From contig NZ_JACJTD010000033.1 in the NCBI RefSeq assembly GCF_014698505.1, positions 1-64,000 on the forward strand: a stretch of 64,000 nt of DNA. Reading direction: 5' to 3'. The notes beneath the pieces were generated by a model. The model searched no databases, was not told the origin of the DNA, and saw only the letters and a list, made by a program, of their open reading frames with translations. Numbering within the stretch: the first letter of the stretch is position 1; every line of letters starts with the position of its first letter. Positions 7,683 to 15,677 of the stretch are shown here, piece after piece. A program made the translations under genes and the position numbers. This DNA comes from Nostoc foliaceum FACHB-393 (GTDB lineage: Bacteria > Cyanobacteriota > Cyanobacteriia > Cyanobacteriales > Nostocaceae).

Positions 7683-9470
7683 TTAGGAATAAATATTATC
7701 TGTGCGATCGCCCATATCAAAAACATTAAATTCAATCCCGTCTAACTTCAGCCTCAAAGCCTCTAATAAAAGATTTACTCTTTCCTCAATAAAAATTGTT
7801 AGGGCGTTTTCAGGAAGTGCATCGGCTCTTGACCATTCAAGAATAATTGTCGGTATAAGATGAGAACGTAGCACCGCCTCTAAACCAGGTTCGTCATATT
7901 CTTTGAGATAATCTAATGGATTTTTATCGCTAATTTTCAAATTAGTGATTTGAGACAGATAAGCAATATTCATCATGCTGTCACATTCTATTTGATTAGC
8001 AATGCCACTTTGTTTAATAAAGTTAACTGGAAATATATGATGTAAGTTAGGCTTATCTGTTAGCAAATAATAAACATCAGACAAAATATCTCTATGAGGT
8101 TTTGCCCAATCTTGCGGCTTATGGTTTGCATAAAGTGATAGTATTGCTCTGGATAAGCGACCTCTATAACTGTAGAAAGATTTTCTTATCGAATTTTTAT
8201 CAATATTAAATTTATTGAATGAGTAAGTACTATTAGCCTTTTGTTGATTAACAAAGTATATATGTTCCCAGAGGTGAGTAGTGTTTGTTAGTAAATCTAC
8301 ATTATGAAAACTATAATACCAAAAATATTTATTTAAAAAACTATAATCTGGTTTATCATTCCGATAAAAGTATGCTGTAATAGTCAGGTATAAATATCGG
8401 TAAGGGATTAATCTTCCACCTTTAATATGCAAAATATTATCAAAGAAATCAAAAGTTTTAGCAACGGCTGTTTTAAAATTAGACCATACAGCTTCAATAT
8501 GTTCTGTTTTTAGCTTATTAAGATACATATCAGTAATATTTTGTATTCCAGCTTCAGGAAATTCAAGTTTTACTACTACAGCTAGCATCTGTAGCAATGT
8601 CCAATTATCAATATTGGCATATTGACTACTAGACATAGTTTTTTTAAATTTATCAAATAATTCCCGAAGATAGAAACCAGAGATATTACTTGTCTTATTT
8701 TCAGAACGAAAAGTCTTAGCAACTACAATATCAAAAATATCCAAGGGTTTACCAGCTTGATTAATCCGCTCAAATATTTGACACACTTCTGCAACTTCAA
8801 TACCTCGTAACTCAATGAAAGAAATTTTATAACTATATAAGACTTCTCTAATCCTTCTCAACTGTTGCATATAGGGATTTTCAAAGTCACCGTATCCATT
8901 TTTATGAAGATTTCTTTCTATTTCCCCAGGATTTTTAATAATATCTATTAAACTGATAATTAGTTTATCTTGATAACGGTTTTTTCTCCCAGTATTTGCT
9001 GTAAGCTTACCATCTCTATCATCGATTTCGTCCCAAAACAAAAACCTTTTTGCATAGTTTGTGTCATCCGTTGGATCAGTAAGTTTAATAGTCAAGTCTA
9101 TATATAGTGTTGGATCAAAGTTTTCGTTATTAGCAATTTTACCCTTGCCCCCATGTATTGATGTTAATAGAGAAGTTGTTCTTTGTTGTCCATCTAAAAT
9201 GTATTGGTATTCATTCGAGTGAAAATTATCAGCAAACTTTATACCACCTATTTCTCTATGACTTTCTAGCTTGGTATTAGTTTTCCAAATTAAAATACTT
9301 CCTAAAGGGTAAAACTTATAGATACTATCCCAAAGTTTTTTAACATTATCTTTCTCCCAGACAACATCTCTTTGAAAGGTTGGAATTTGATATTTATTTG
9401 ATAGAAGATTTTCCAAATAGAGAGCAATACTCTGATCCTCCGCCTTAATGCGTTCAGTAGATGTAAACAT
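7683..9470 (-). CDS. DUF262 / DUF1524 (GmrSD or SspE-type) putative restriction protein
   Basis: 595 residues. The N-terminal half is a DUF262 domain: IPTFQRDVVWE near residue 30 and YILDGQQRTTSLL near 90, where the DGQQR motif belongs to the NTP-binding ParB-like fold. The C-terminal part carries LHHIFPVNFIKQ (~480), the H-x-x-P signature of the DUF1524 His-Me/HNH nuclease domain. This architecture defines GmrSD type IV enzymes, which cut glucosylated cytosine DNA, and SspE, which protects phosphorothioated hosts. No partner gene is adjacent: the neighbours are a convergent methyltransferase and, upstream, a desulfhydrase on the same strand. The gene is visibly more A+T-rich than its neighbours, suggesting lateral acquisition. 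Its modification specificity cannot be read from the sequence. Confidence 0.85.
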   Translation of the reverse strand: MFTSTERIKAEDQSIALYLENLLSNKYQIPTFQRDVVWEKDNVKKLWDSIYKFYPLGSILIWKTNTKLESHREIGGIKFADNFHSNEYQYILDGQQRTTSLLTSIHGGKGKIANNENFDPTLYIDLTIKLTDPTDDTNYAKRFLFWDEIDDRDGKLTANTGRKNRYQDKLIISLIDIIKNPGEIERNLHKNGYGDFENPYMQQLRRIREVLYSYKISFIELRGIEVAEVCQIFERINQAGKPLDIFDIVVAKTFRSENKTSNISGFYLRELFDKFKKTMSSSQYANIDNWTLLQMLAVVVKLEFPEAGIQNITDMYLNKLKTEHIEAVWSNFKTAVAKTFDFFDNILHIKGGRLIPYRYLYLTITAYFYRNDKPDYSFLNKYFWYYSFHNVDLLTNTTHLWEHIYFVNQQKANSTYSFNKFNIDKNSIRKSFYSYRGRLSRAILSLYANHKPQDWAKPHRDILSDVYYLLTDKPNLHHIFPVNFIKQSGIANQIECDSMMNIAYLSQITNLKISDKNPLDYLKEYDEPGLEAVLRSHLIPTIILEWSRADALPENALTIFIEERVNLLLEALRLKLDGIEFNVFDMGDRTDNIYS

Positions 9471-9578
9471 TGAATTAACCTTATCTAAGTTTTAGTAAAT
9501 ATCAAGATTGGTGTCTGAATTTCACCGATTTTAGTAAAATTCCATACAAAGCTAACTGATATTTAGTTAAGTGGCAAC

Positions 9579-10562
9579 TCAGATTTTAGAAAATCTCTGC
9601 AAACTTTTCTCCATGCCAAGGTTGCCCTGTAAGCCGCCTGTGTGTACCAGCAACAAGCGATGCCTGCGGCAACCCCTTTGGGGAACGCCTTTACTAAAAA
9701 ATCCCTGCTTTAGTAAATCCATCACTCCGTAAAACATTTTGGCGGTATATACGTAATCGAGGGGTACGCCATGTTCCTGTGTGAACTGCTGGCTGAATAG
9801 TAGTAACTCATCATTCACCTTTGCATAGCCGCCGAAGTGGTAATCACATACCAATTCCCAGGAAGCGGGAGAACTATATGGTGAGGGTAAATCAGAGGCG
9901 AGGTAATTTGTCAATAGATTTTCGATTTCTTGGGCGAGAAATGCCCCATTTTTCAATACAGGAAAAGCGATCGCTCTTTGTCTTTCATGCAACGAAAGCA
10001 CAATACCTGCAAGAGTGGTGGCTGTACCGCAGGCTACGCATATATGATCAAATGCGTAGGCGCAGCCAGCCGTAGGCATCGCACGATCAATTATCTCTGT
10101 ACAGCCGCGCACACCATTTAAATTACTCCCGCCTTCGGGAATAATAAACACCTCGCCGAAACGTTGTCGCAGATATTCCTCTAAGGCTGGTGTGTTGCGC
10201 TGTCGATACATCTCGCGGTTCAGATACACAACCTGCATACCCTGTTGTACAGCAAAACTCAGCGTTGGATTCAATGGTAGCCTCTCCTCGCCACGAATTA
10301 CACCAATGGTACGGAATCCGAAAAGATTACCAGCCGCCGCAGTTGCATAGATGTGATTGGAATAAGCGCCGCCAAAGGTTAGCAGCGTCGTGAAATTTTT
10401 CTCCTTGGCTTCCAAAAGATTGTATTTCAGCTTAAACCATTTATTGCCGTTAACCCACGGGTGCATAAGATCGAGGCGTAACACATATAAATCAACACCA
10501 GCGTGGCGGGCGATTTCGCTGTTGATTTGTTGTAGAGGAGGAGCAATAAAGGTTAACGACAT
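9579..10562 (-). CDS. PLP-dependent D-cysteine desulfhydrase / ACC deaminase family enzyme
   Basis: 327 residues, fold type II PLP enzyme. Visible motifs: WVNGNKWFKLKYN (PLP lysine), TFGGAYSNHIYATAAAG (substrate and phosphate contacts), IPEGGSNLNG (phosphate loop), CVACGTATTLAG and the C-terminal VHTGGLQGN. Family members convert D-cysteine to pyruvate, H2S and ammonia, or open 1-aminocyclopropane-1-carboxylate; the choice cannot be made here. Two short in-frame insertions coincide with dispersed DNA repeats: AMPTAGCAYA between EIIDR and FDHIC (repeat 10054-10082), and VPQRGCRRHR between FFSKG and LLLVHTGG (repeat 9657-9690). Both fall between conserved blocks, so the enzyme may still fold. 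Confidence 0.85.
   Translation of the reverse strand: MSLTFIAPPLQQINSEIARHAGVDLYVLRLDLMHPWVNGNKWFKLKYNLLEAKEKNFTTLLTFGGAYSNHIYATAAAGNLFGFRTIGVIRGEERLPLNPTLSFAVQQGMQVVYLNREMYRQRNTPALEEYLRQRFGEVFIIPEGGSNLNGVRGCTEIIDRAMPTAGCAYAFDHICVACGTATTLAGIVLSLHERQRAIAFPVLKNGAFLAQEIENLLTNYLASDLPSPYSSPASWELVCDYHFGGYAKVNDELLLFSQQFTQEHGVPLDYVYTAKMFYGVMDLLKQGFFSKGVPQRGCRRHRLLLVHTGGLQGNLGMEKSLQRFSKI
9657..9690 (-). repeat. Dispersed palindrome-containing repeat inside a coding sequence
   Basis: 34 bp beginning GCGATGCCTGCGGCAA with an internal CCCCTTTGGGG hairpin. It shares the GCGATGCC(T)(A/G)CGGC start with the 29-bp dispersed repeat family. It lies in frame in the desulfhydrase-family gene and encodes VPQRGCRRHR. 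Confidence 0.7.
10054..10082 (-). repeat. 29-bp dispersed repeat inside a coding sequence
   Basis: Reverse-oriented, diverged copy of the repeat seen at 222-250 and 25620-25648. On the gene strand it encodes the extra segment AMPTAGCAYA in the desulfhydrase-family protein. Confidence 0.75.
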
Positions 10563-10782
10563 GTGTCAACATTCTAACTTAGAATTTACATTCTCTCACG
10601 TTCATTATTGAACATAAAAGTAATGATAAACATTGAGGAATTCAATGGTAAGCCAATCAAAATGAGGAATAAATCTTTCTGATGATTAGCTTTAGAAATT
10701 GGCATTTTACTAATTGAATGTTTCAGGTAAATATAAGAAACATAACGCTCGCTCCAGATAATATTCTTTTTGGAGAAAAGAA

Positions 10783-12504
10783 ATGGTTGCACTTACTCAA
10801 GTTATTTCCAATCCTGGACGATTGACGATTGAAACTGTTGAAATTGCTCCTCAAACGACAGCTATCCGTTGTCTCGACTGGGATAGAGAACGTTTTGATA
10901 TCGAGTTTGGTTTACGGAATGGTACAACCTATAATTCTTTCTTAATTCAAGGAGAAAAAGTTGCCTTAGTTGACACATCTCACCGTAAGTTTGAGGAATT
11001 ATATCTTGAGGTAGTGGCGGGATTAATTGATCCGGCTAAAATAGATTACTTAATTATCAGCCACACGGAACCAGACCACAGTGGATTAGTAAAAAATATT
11101 TTGCAATTAGCTCCCTCAATTACTGTTGTGGGTGCAAAGGTGGCTATTCAATTTTTAGAAAATATGGTTCACCAGCCTTTTAAATCAATACAGGTGAAAA
11201 GTGGAGAGCGATTAGATTTAGGCAACGGACACGAATTAGAATTTATCTCTGCACCTAATTTACACTGGCCTGACACAATATTGACTTATGATCACAAAAC
11301 TTGCACTCTTTACACTTGCGATGTGTTTGGGATGCACTACTGCGATGACCACACCTATGATGAAAATATTACTTTAATAGAGGAAGATTTTCACTATTAC
11401 TATGATTGTCTCATGGGTCCCAATGCCCGATCTGTCTTGGCAGCTTTAAAGCGGATTGAAAAGTTAGATATAAAAATAGTTGCCACGGGACATGGCCCTT
11501 TATTACAACACTATATCTCCGAATGGCTTGTACGCTATCAAAACTGGAGTTTAGAACAAGCAAAAACAGAGACATTAGTGGCTCTATTTTATGTTGAAGA
11601 TTACGGGCATAGCGAGTATTTAGTCCGTTCCATAGCACATGGATGCGTGAAAACAGGGGTGGCAGTAGAATTAGTAGACCTCAATAGTGCCGAGCCTCAA
11701 GAAGTTCGAGAACTAGTTGCACAAGCTTCTGGTTTAGTAATTGCAATGCCACCGCAATCTTCGGTGATGATTCAAGCTGCTTTAAGTACAATTTTAGCTG
11801 CTGTTCACAAGAAGCAAGCAATTGGTTTATTAGAGTCAGGAGGGGGAGAAGATGAACCTGTTTATCCTTTACGTAATAAGTTTCAAGAACTGGGATTAAC
11901 TGAAGCTTTTCCTCCTATCTTAGTTAAAGAAATTCCTACACAAGCAACGGAACAACTTTGTGATGAAGCGGGGACAGATATGGGTCAATGGTTGACCCGC
12001 GATCGCACCATTAAACAAATCAAATCTATCAATACGGAGCTAGAAAAAGCTTTAGGGCGGATTAGCACAGGATTGTATATTATCACCGCTAAAAAAGGAG
12101 AAGTTCAGAGTGCCATGTTTGCTTCTTGGGTGACACAAGCGAGTCTTGAGCCTTTAGGAGTAGCGATCGCAGTCTCCAAAGACCGGGCAATTGAATCCTT
12201 GATGCACGTTGGCGATCGCTTTGTTTTAAATGTTTTAGAAGAAGGCAAATATCAAGGACTAATGAAACATTTCCTCAAGCGTTTTGCTCCTGGTGCAGAC
12301 CGATTTGCTGGAGTGAAAACATATCCAGCGAAAAATGAATCGCCCGTTTTAGCTGAAGCTTTGGCTTACATGGAATGTGAAATTACTAGCCGTATGGATT
12401 GTGGGGATCATTGGGTAATTTATAGCACAGTCCAAACTGGAAGAGTTGCCAATCTACATGCACTTACTGCCGCTCATCACCGCAAAATTGGCAATCATTA
12501 CTAA
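10783..12504 (+). CDS. flv4: Flavodiiron protein Flv4-type
   Basis: 573 residues in the three-domain cyanobacterial layout: metallo-beta-lactamase-like diiron domain (~1-250), flavodoxin domain (~265-405) and C-terminal flavin reductase domain (~425-573). All diiron ligands are canonical: SHTEPDH, NLHWPDT, YTCDVFG and ATGHGP. That is the pattern of Flv3/Flv4, whereas Flv1/Flv2 have replaced ligands. The gene is followed by a small membrane protein and a second flavodiiron gene with non-canonical ligands, which is the flv4-sll0218-flv2 order known in Synechocystis. There the operon is induced at low CO2 and moves electrons from the PSII acceptor side to O2. The ATG follows GGAGAAAAGAA. Confidence 0.92.
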   Translation: MVALTQVISNPGRLTIETVEIAPQTTAIRCLDWDRERFDIEFGLRNGTTYNSFLIQGEKVALVDTSHRKFEELYLEVVAGLIDPAKIDYLIISHTEPDHSGLVKNILQLAPSITVVGAKVAIQFLENMVHQPFKSIQVKSGERLDLGNGHELEFISAPNLHWPDTILTYDHKTCTLYTCDVFGMHYCDDHTYDENITLIEEDFHYYYDCLMGPNARSVLAALKRIEKLDIKIVATGHGPLLQHYISEWLVRYQNWSLEQAKTETLVALFYVEDYGHSEYLVRSIAHGCVKTGVAVELVDLNSAEPQEVRELVAQASGLVIAMPPQSSVMIQAALSTILAAVHKKQAIGLLESGGGEDEPVYPLRNKFQELGLTEAFPPILVKEIPTQATEQLCDEAGTDMGQWLTRDRTIKQIKSINTELEKALGRISTGLYIITAKKGEVQSAMFASWVTQASLEPLGVAIAVSKDRAIESLMHVGDRFVLNVLEEGKYQGLMKHFLKRFAPGADRFAGVKTYPAKNESPVLAEALAYMECEITSRMDCGDHWVIYSTVQTGRVANLHALTAAHHRKIGNHY

Positions 12505-12536
12505 TTGGTCATTGGTCATTCTCGTTGTCTCCTCAC

Positions 12537-12592
12537 AGACGCGATGAATCGCGTCTCTACCCACTCTTGTACAGACGCGATTCATCGCGTCT
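12537..12592. repeat. Paired palindromes in the flv4-psiE-like spacer
   Basis: Two 20-bp near-perfect palindromes, AGACGCGATGAATCGCGTCT at 12537-12556 and its reverse complement at 12573-12592. They are separated by 16 bp, so either each can fold alone or both can pair as one long stem. A related copy is at 13134-13153. They lie before the chosen start of the PsiE-like gene. Confidence 0.85.
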
Positions 12593-12603
12593 CCCAAAAA
12601 ACT

Positions 12604-13116
12604 ATGTATAAATCTGTTGAAAACACCCCGATTACGATGTACGAAATCAATCGTGGGCGCGTCGTGCGAACCTTGGAATTTATCCAAGATGTGATTGTAA
12701 TTTCTTTGTGTATCGGTTTATTTAGCTTCATGGTGCTTCAGGTGAGAGATATGTTTCTCTCGTTGCTTCCACCTCTAGATTTTCATGCGGTTACTGCCGA
12801 TATTCTCTTTTTACTTATCTTAGTTGAGCTATTCCGACTGCTGATTATTTACCTACAGGAACATCGAGTATCTATTGGGGTAGCTGTTGAAGTTTCCATC
12901 GTTTCCGCCTTGCGAGAAGTCATTGTTAAAGGTGTTCTAGAAACAAGTTGGAGTCAAGTTTTAGCAACTTGTGCCTTTTTACTAGTCCTGGGAGTACTAT
13001 TGTTCCTCCGAGTTTGGCTACCCCCTACCTTTGAAGGTATCGATCCCGAACAAGAAGTCTCTAAACGCTATAGAAGCCGAGCCAAGTCTGAATTAATACA
13101 AAACAATGGTCATTAA
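12604..13116 (+). CDS. PsiE-like membrane protein, Sll0218 type, of the flv4-2 operon
   Basis: 170 residues with four predicted membrane segments (~25-45, ~60-85, ~95-120 and ~130-150). These include VISLCIGLFSFMVLQV, DILFLLILVELFRLLIIYL and LATCAFLLVLGVLLFLRVWL. The RHRVSIGVAVEVSIVSALREVI-like segment between helices fits the PsiE family. Its place between flv4 and flv2 makes it the counterpart of Synechocystis Sll0218, a thylakoid protein reported to support PSII together with Flv2/Flv4. The frame extends upstream to 12505, but that part is translated palindromic repeat DNA; ATG 12604 (or ATG 12637, MYEINRGR) is more likely. Confidence 0.8.
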   Translation: MYKSVENTPITMYEINRGRVVRTLEFIQDVIVISLCIGLFSFMVLQVRDMFLSLLPPLDFHAVTADILFLLILVELFRLLIIYLQEHRVSIGVAVEVSIVSALREVIVKGVLETSWSQVLATCAFLLVLGVLLFLRVWLPPTFEGIDPEQEVSKRYRSRAKSELIQNNGH

Positions 13117-13133
13117 AAATAGGGAGTAGGTAG

Positions 13134-13153
13134 AGACGCGATTAATCGTGTCT
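13134..13153. repeat. Palindrome in the psiE-like-flv2 spacer
   Basis: A 20-bp imperfect palindrome (AGACGCGATTAATCGTGTCT) of the same family as the pair at 12537-12592. It is followed by short tandem CCCAATT(C) heptamers at about 13191-13212. Confidence 0.8.
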
Positions 13154-13229
13154 TTAGGGAGGAGAATCTTCTGCTATGTCTAATGCCTAATTCCCAATTC
13201 CCAATTCCCCATTATTAACAGAGGTTATT

Positions 13230-14963
13230 ATGTCTACTGCCACATTAACGTCCAACCATAGCAGAGATGTACAAGTTGTTGAAATTGGTAAAAATACTCT
13301 GATTCTGCGATCGCGGACTTGGGACACATTAAAATTTGAGGTGGAGTATTCCCGCCAACGGGGAACTACAGCGAATTCTTATCTGATTCAAGCTGATAAA
13401 AAAGCTTTAATTGACCCTCCTGGCGAATCTTTTACCGAAATTTACCTTCAGCAACTTGCACAACATTTAGATTTCACCACGCTAGATTACATTGTTCTCG
13501 GTCATGTCAACCCAAACCGCAGCGCAACTCTGCAAGTATTGCTCTCTCAGGTTCCTCAAGCCACTATAATTTGTTCTCGCCCCGCCGCCAATGCTCTCAA
13601 AACCGCCTTTCCCGAATTGGAGTCACGCATCCAAGCGGTGCGGGGGGATACTCTAGATTTAGGACAAGGACATCATCTATCATTTGTCACCGTACCAACT
13701 CCCCGGTGGGCAGATGGACTTTGTACTTATGATTCCGCCACAAAAATTCTCTACACAGATAAACTTTTCGGCGCTCATATTTGCGAAGATACTTTGTTTG
13801 ATGAAGATTGGAAGGGGTTAGATGCGGAACGTCGTTACTATTTTGAATGTCTTCATGCACCCCAAGCCAAACAAGTTGAAGTAGCCTTAGATAAGTTGTC
13901 GGTTTTGGGAGCCAGATGTTATGCCCCAGCACACGGGCCAGTTGTCCGTTACAGCCTGAGTCGTTTTACCTATGATTACCGTCAATGGTGTCAAGGGCAA
14001 AAATCTCAAGAGTTGAGTGTCGCTTTGCTTTATGCTTCTGCTTATGGAAATACAGCAATTCTGGCGAATGCGATCGCTCAAGGTTTGATCCAAAATGGAG
14101 TTAATGTAGAATCAATCAACTGTGAACTAGCAGACTCAGCAGAGATTAACCGCATTGTAGAAACTTGCGATGGCTTAATTATCGGCTCACCCACTTTAGG
14201 CGGACATGCACCTACTCAAATTCAAACTGCTTTAGGAATAGTTCTCTCGGTGGCGGCTAAAACTAAGTTAGCAGGGGTTTTTGGTTCCTACGGTTGGAGT
14301 GGCGAGGCAATAGATTTAATCGAAAGCAAGCTCAAAGATGCAAATTATCAACTAGGGTTTGAAACACTTCGGGTGCGTTTCAGTCCTACTCCTGAGATTC
14401 TTCAGCAGTGTCAAGAAGCAGGTGCTTTGTTTGCCCAAAACTTGAAGAAAACCAAAAAACTCCGTACTTCCCGCCAGATTGTGACAGAAACCCATGTAGA
14501 TCGTACCGAACAAGCTGTGGGGCGGATCATTGGTTCTCTGTGTGTTGTGACAACTCGTGATGAAGAAACTCACAAAGGGGTTTTAACTTCTTGGGTATCG
14601 CAGGCAACTTTTAACCCACCAGGAATTATGATTGCGATCGCTAACGAGCAAAATGCAGAGTTAATGCATCATCCTGGTGATAAATTTGTACTGAATATCC
14701 TCAAAGAAGGAAGAAATGTGCGACGCTATTTTTCTCGTCACAGCACTTTAGGCGATAATCCCTTTGCGAATCTTGACACAAAAACTGCTCTTAATGGTTG
14801 TTTGATTTTGAATGAGGCATTAGCCTATTTAGAATGTACGGTGCAAAATCAACTTGAATGTGGCGATCGATGGTTAATTTATGCCGTCATCGATCACGGT
14901 GAAGTGTTGGAAAATGAAGGTGTCACTGCTTTAGAACATCGTAAATCAGGCAGCTATTATTAA
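13230..14963 (+). CDS. flv2: Flavodiiron protein Flv2-type
   Basis: 577 residues, same three-domain layout as Flv4: diiron-type domain (~1-250), flavodoxin (~270-410; ASAYGNTAILANAI is the FMN-binding start) and flavin reductase (~430-577). The diiron site is non-canonical: HVNPNR instead of HxExDH, PTPRWAD where Flv4 has NLHWPDT (His to Arg), and YTDKLFG where Flv4 has YTCDVFG (Asp to Lys). Such replacements are the hallmark of Flv1/Flv2, which work as heterodimers with a canonical partner. It is third in the flv4-psiE-like-flv2 operon and is followed by a stem-loop at 14991-15011. Confidence 0.9.
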   Translation: MSTATLTSNHSRDVQVVEIGKNTLILRSRTWDTLKFEVEYSRQRGTTANSYLIQADKKALIDPPGESFTEIYLQQLAQHLDFTTLDYIVLGHVNPNRSATLQVLLSQVPQATIICSRPAANALKTAFPELESRIQAVRGDTLDLGQGHHLSFVTVPTPRWADGLCTYDSATKILYTDKLFGAHICEDTLFDEDWKGLDAERRYYFECLHAPQAKQVEVALDKLSVLGARCYAPAHGPVVRYSLSRFTYDYRQWCQGQKSQELSVALLYASAYGNTAILANAIAQGLIQNGVNVESINCELADSAEINRIVETCDGLIIGSPTLGGHAPTQIQTALGIVLSVAAKTKLAGVFGSYGWSGEAIDLIESKLKDANYQLGFETLRVRFSPTPEILQQCQEAGALFAQNLKKTKKLRTSRQIVTETHVDRTEQAVGRIIGSLCVVTTRDEETHKGVLTSWVSQATFNPPGIMIAIANEQNAELMHHPGDKFVLNILKEGRNVRRYFSRHSTLGDNPFANLDTKTALNGCLILNEALAYLECTVQNQLECGDRWLIYAVIDHGEVLENEGVTALEHRKSGSYY

Positions 14964-14990
14964 TCTGATTTTTCACAGTATGTGGAAAAC

Positions 14991-15011
14991 CTCTCTCCTA
15001 AGAGGAGAGAG
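14991..15011 (+). terminator. Stem-loop after flv2
   Basis: Perfect 9-bp stem CTCTCTCCT / AGGAGAGAG with loop AAG, 28 bp after the flv2 stop. The T-tract is weak (ACTTTGAATTTT), so termination may be partial. A second hairpin (TTCCCG-CGT-CGGGAA) follows at 15029-15043. Confidence 0.55.
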
Positions 15012-15132
15012 ACTTTGAATTTTCCCGCTTCCCGCGTCGGGAAGGAGGTTAGAGGGTTAGGTTTTTCGTGGGCTTTCCTACATAACGTGAAAAGTCAATT
15101 ACACATAAGTCTTTTAGAGTTGCAATGGCATT

Positions 15133-15353
15133 GTTTCGACTAACAATGCGATTGTTTTGACTAACAATGCGGTTGTTTTGACTAACAATGCGGTTGTTTT
15201 GACTAATAATGTGATTGTTTCGACTGACAATGCAATTGTTTCGACTAACAATGCGATTGTTTCGACTGATAATGCAATTGTTTCGACTAACAATGTGATT
15301 GTTTCGACTAACAATGCGATTGTTTCGACTAACAATGCGATTGTTTCGCTTAA
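15133..15353. repeat. 21-bp minisatellite, ten full units
   Basis: Ten consecutive 21-bp units (15133-15342) beginning GTTTCGACTAACAATGCG, plus a partial eleventh. Units differ mainly at C/T and A/G transitions. Because 21 is divisible by three and the unit lacks stop codons in several frames, long frames appear on both strands (heptapeptides such as VSTNNAI, NNRIVSR and ETIALLV). None has a proper start context, so these are treated as repeat artefacts. Confidence 0.9.
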
Positions 15354-15677
15354 ATAAATCTCGCACTGCGTTTCTATTCCGCCTCGGAATGAATTCCGAG
15401 TCTCAGAGCTACTGTCCACTCAAGTAGACTAAATAATTAATTCAGTCCACTTGAGTGGACTTGAGCTATCAGCCCTGAACTTCAGTTCTGGGCGGGATGT
15501 CGGTAAGTGCGACAGTTTCACTTTAACAAAGCCTTACAAAGAGAAAAGCTTGCTCGGTGGTTAAGCTTTTCAGGAACTTTACCCATTTTCGGTTCATCTT
15601 AGTGCCAATCCCCCATACCCAATCTCGTGATCTAAGATTGTTGGGTATTCTATAAAATTGCGATCGCCACTATACCG
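15354..15677. other. Intergenic with inverted repeats upstream of the ABC exporter
   Basis: No gene. Contains the stem AGTCCACT-TG-AGTGGACT at 15444-15461 with a related half-copy (GTCCACTCAAGTAGACT) 20 bp upstream, and a further hairpin around 15471-15493 (GCCCTGAAC ... GTTCTGGGC, one mismatch). The promoter of the ABC exporter operon probably lies between about 15550 and 15670, but no clear elements were identified. Confidence 0.5.

Noticed and set aside
10586..10792. 68-codon minus-strand frame upstream of flv4
   Set aside because: It lies across the flv4 promoter and start and has no recognisable content.
12505..12603. N-terminal extension of the PsiE-like protein
   Set aside because: These codons are translated palindromic repeats and heptamer repeats right after the flv4 stop. 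The family-like part begins at 12604 or 12637.
15133..15353. CRISPR array
   Set aside because: The repeat units are directly contiguous with no spacers, so this is a minisatellite. No other regularly spaced repeats were seen in the window.
15049..15419. Long minus-strand frames with heptapeptide repeats
   Set aside because: They are created by the 21-bp minisatellite, which is open in several frames. There is no start context and no flanking protein-like sequence.
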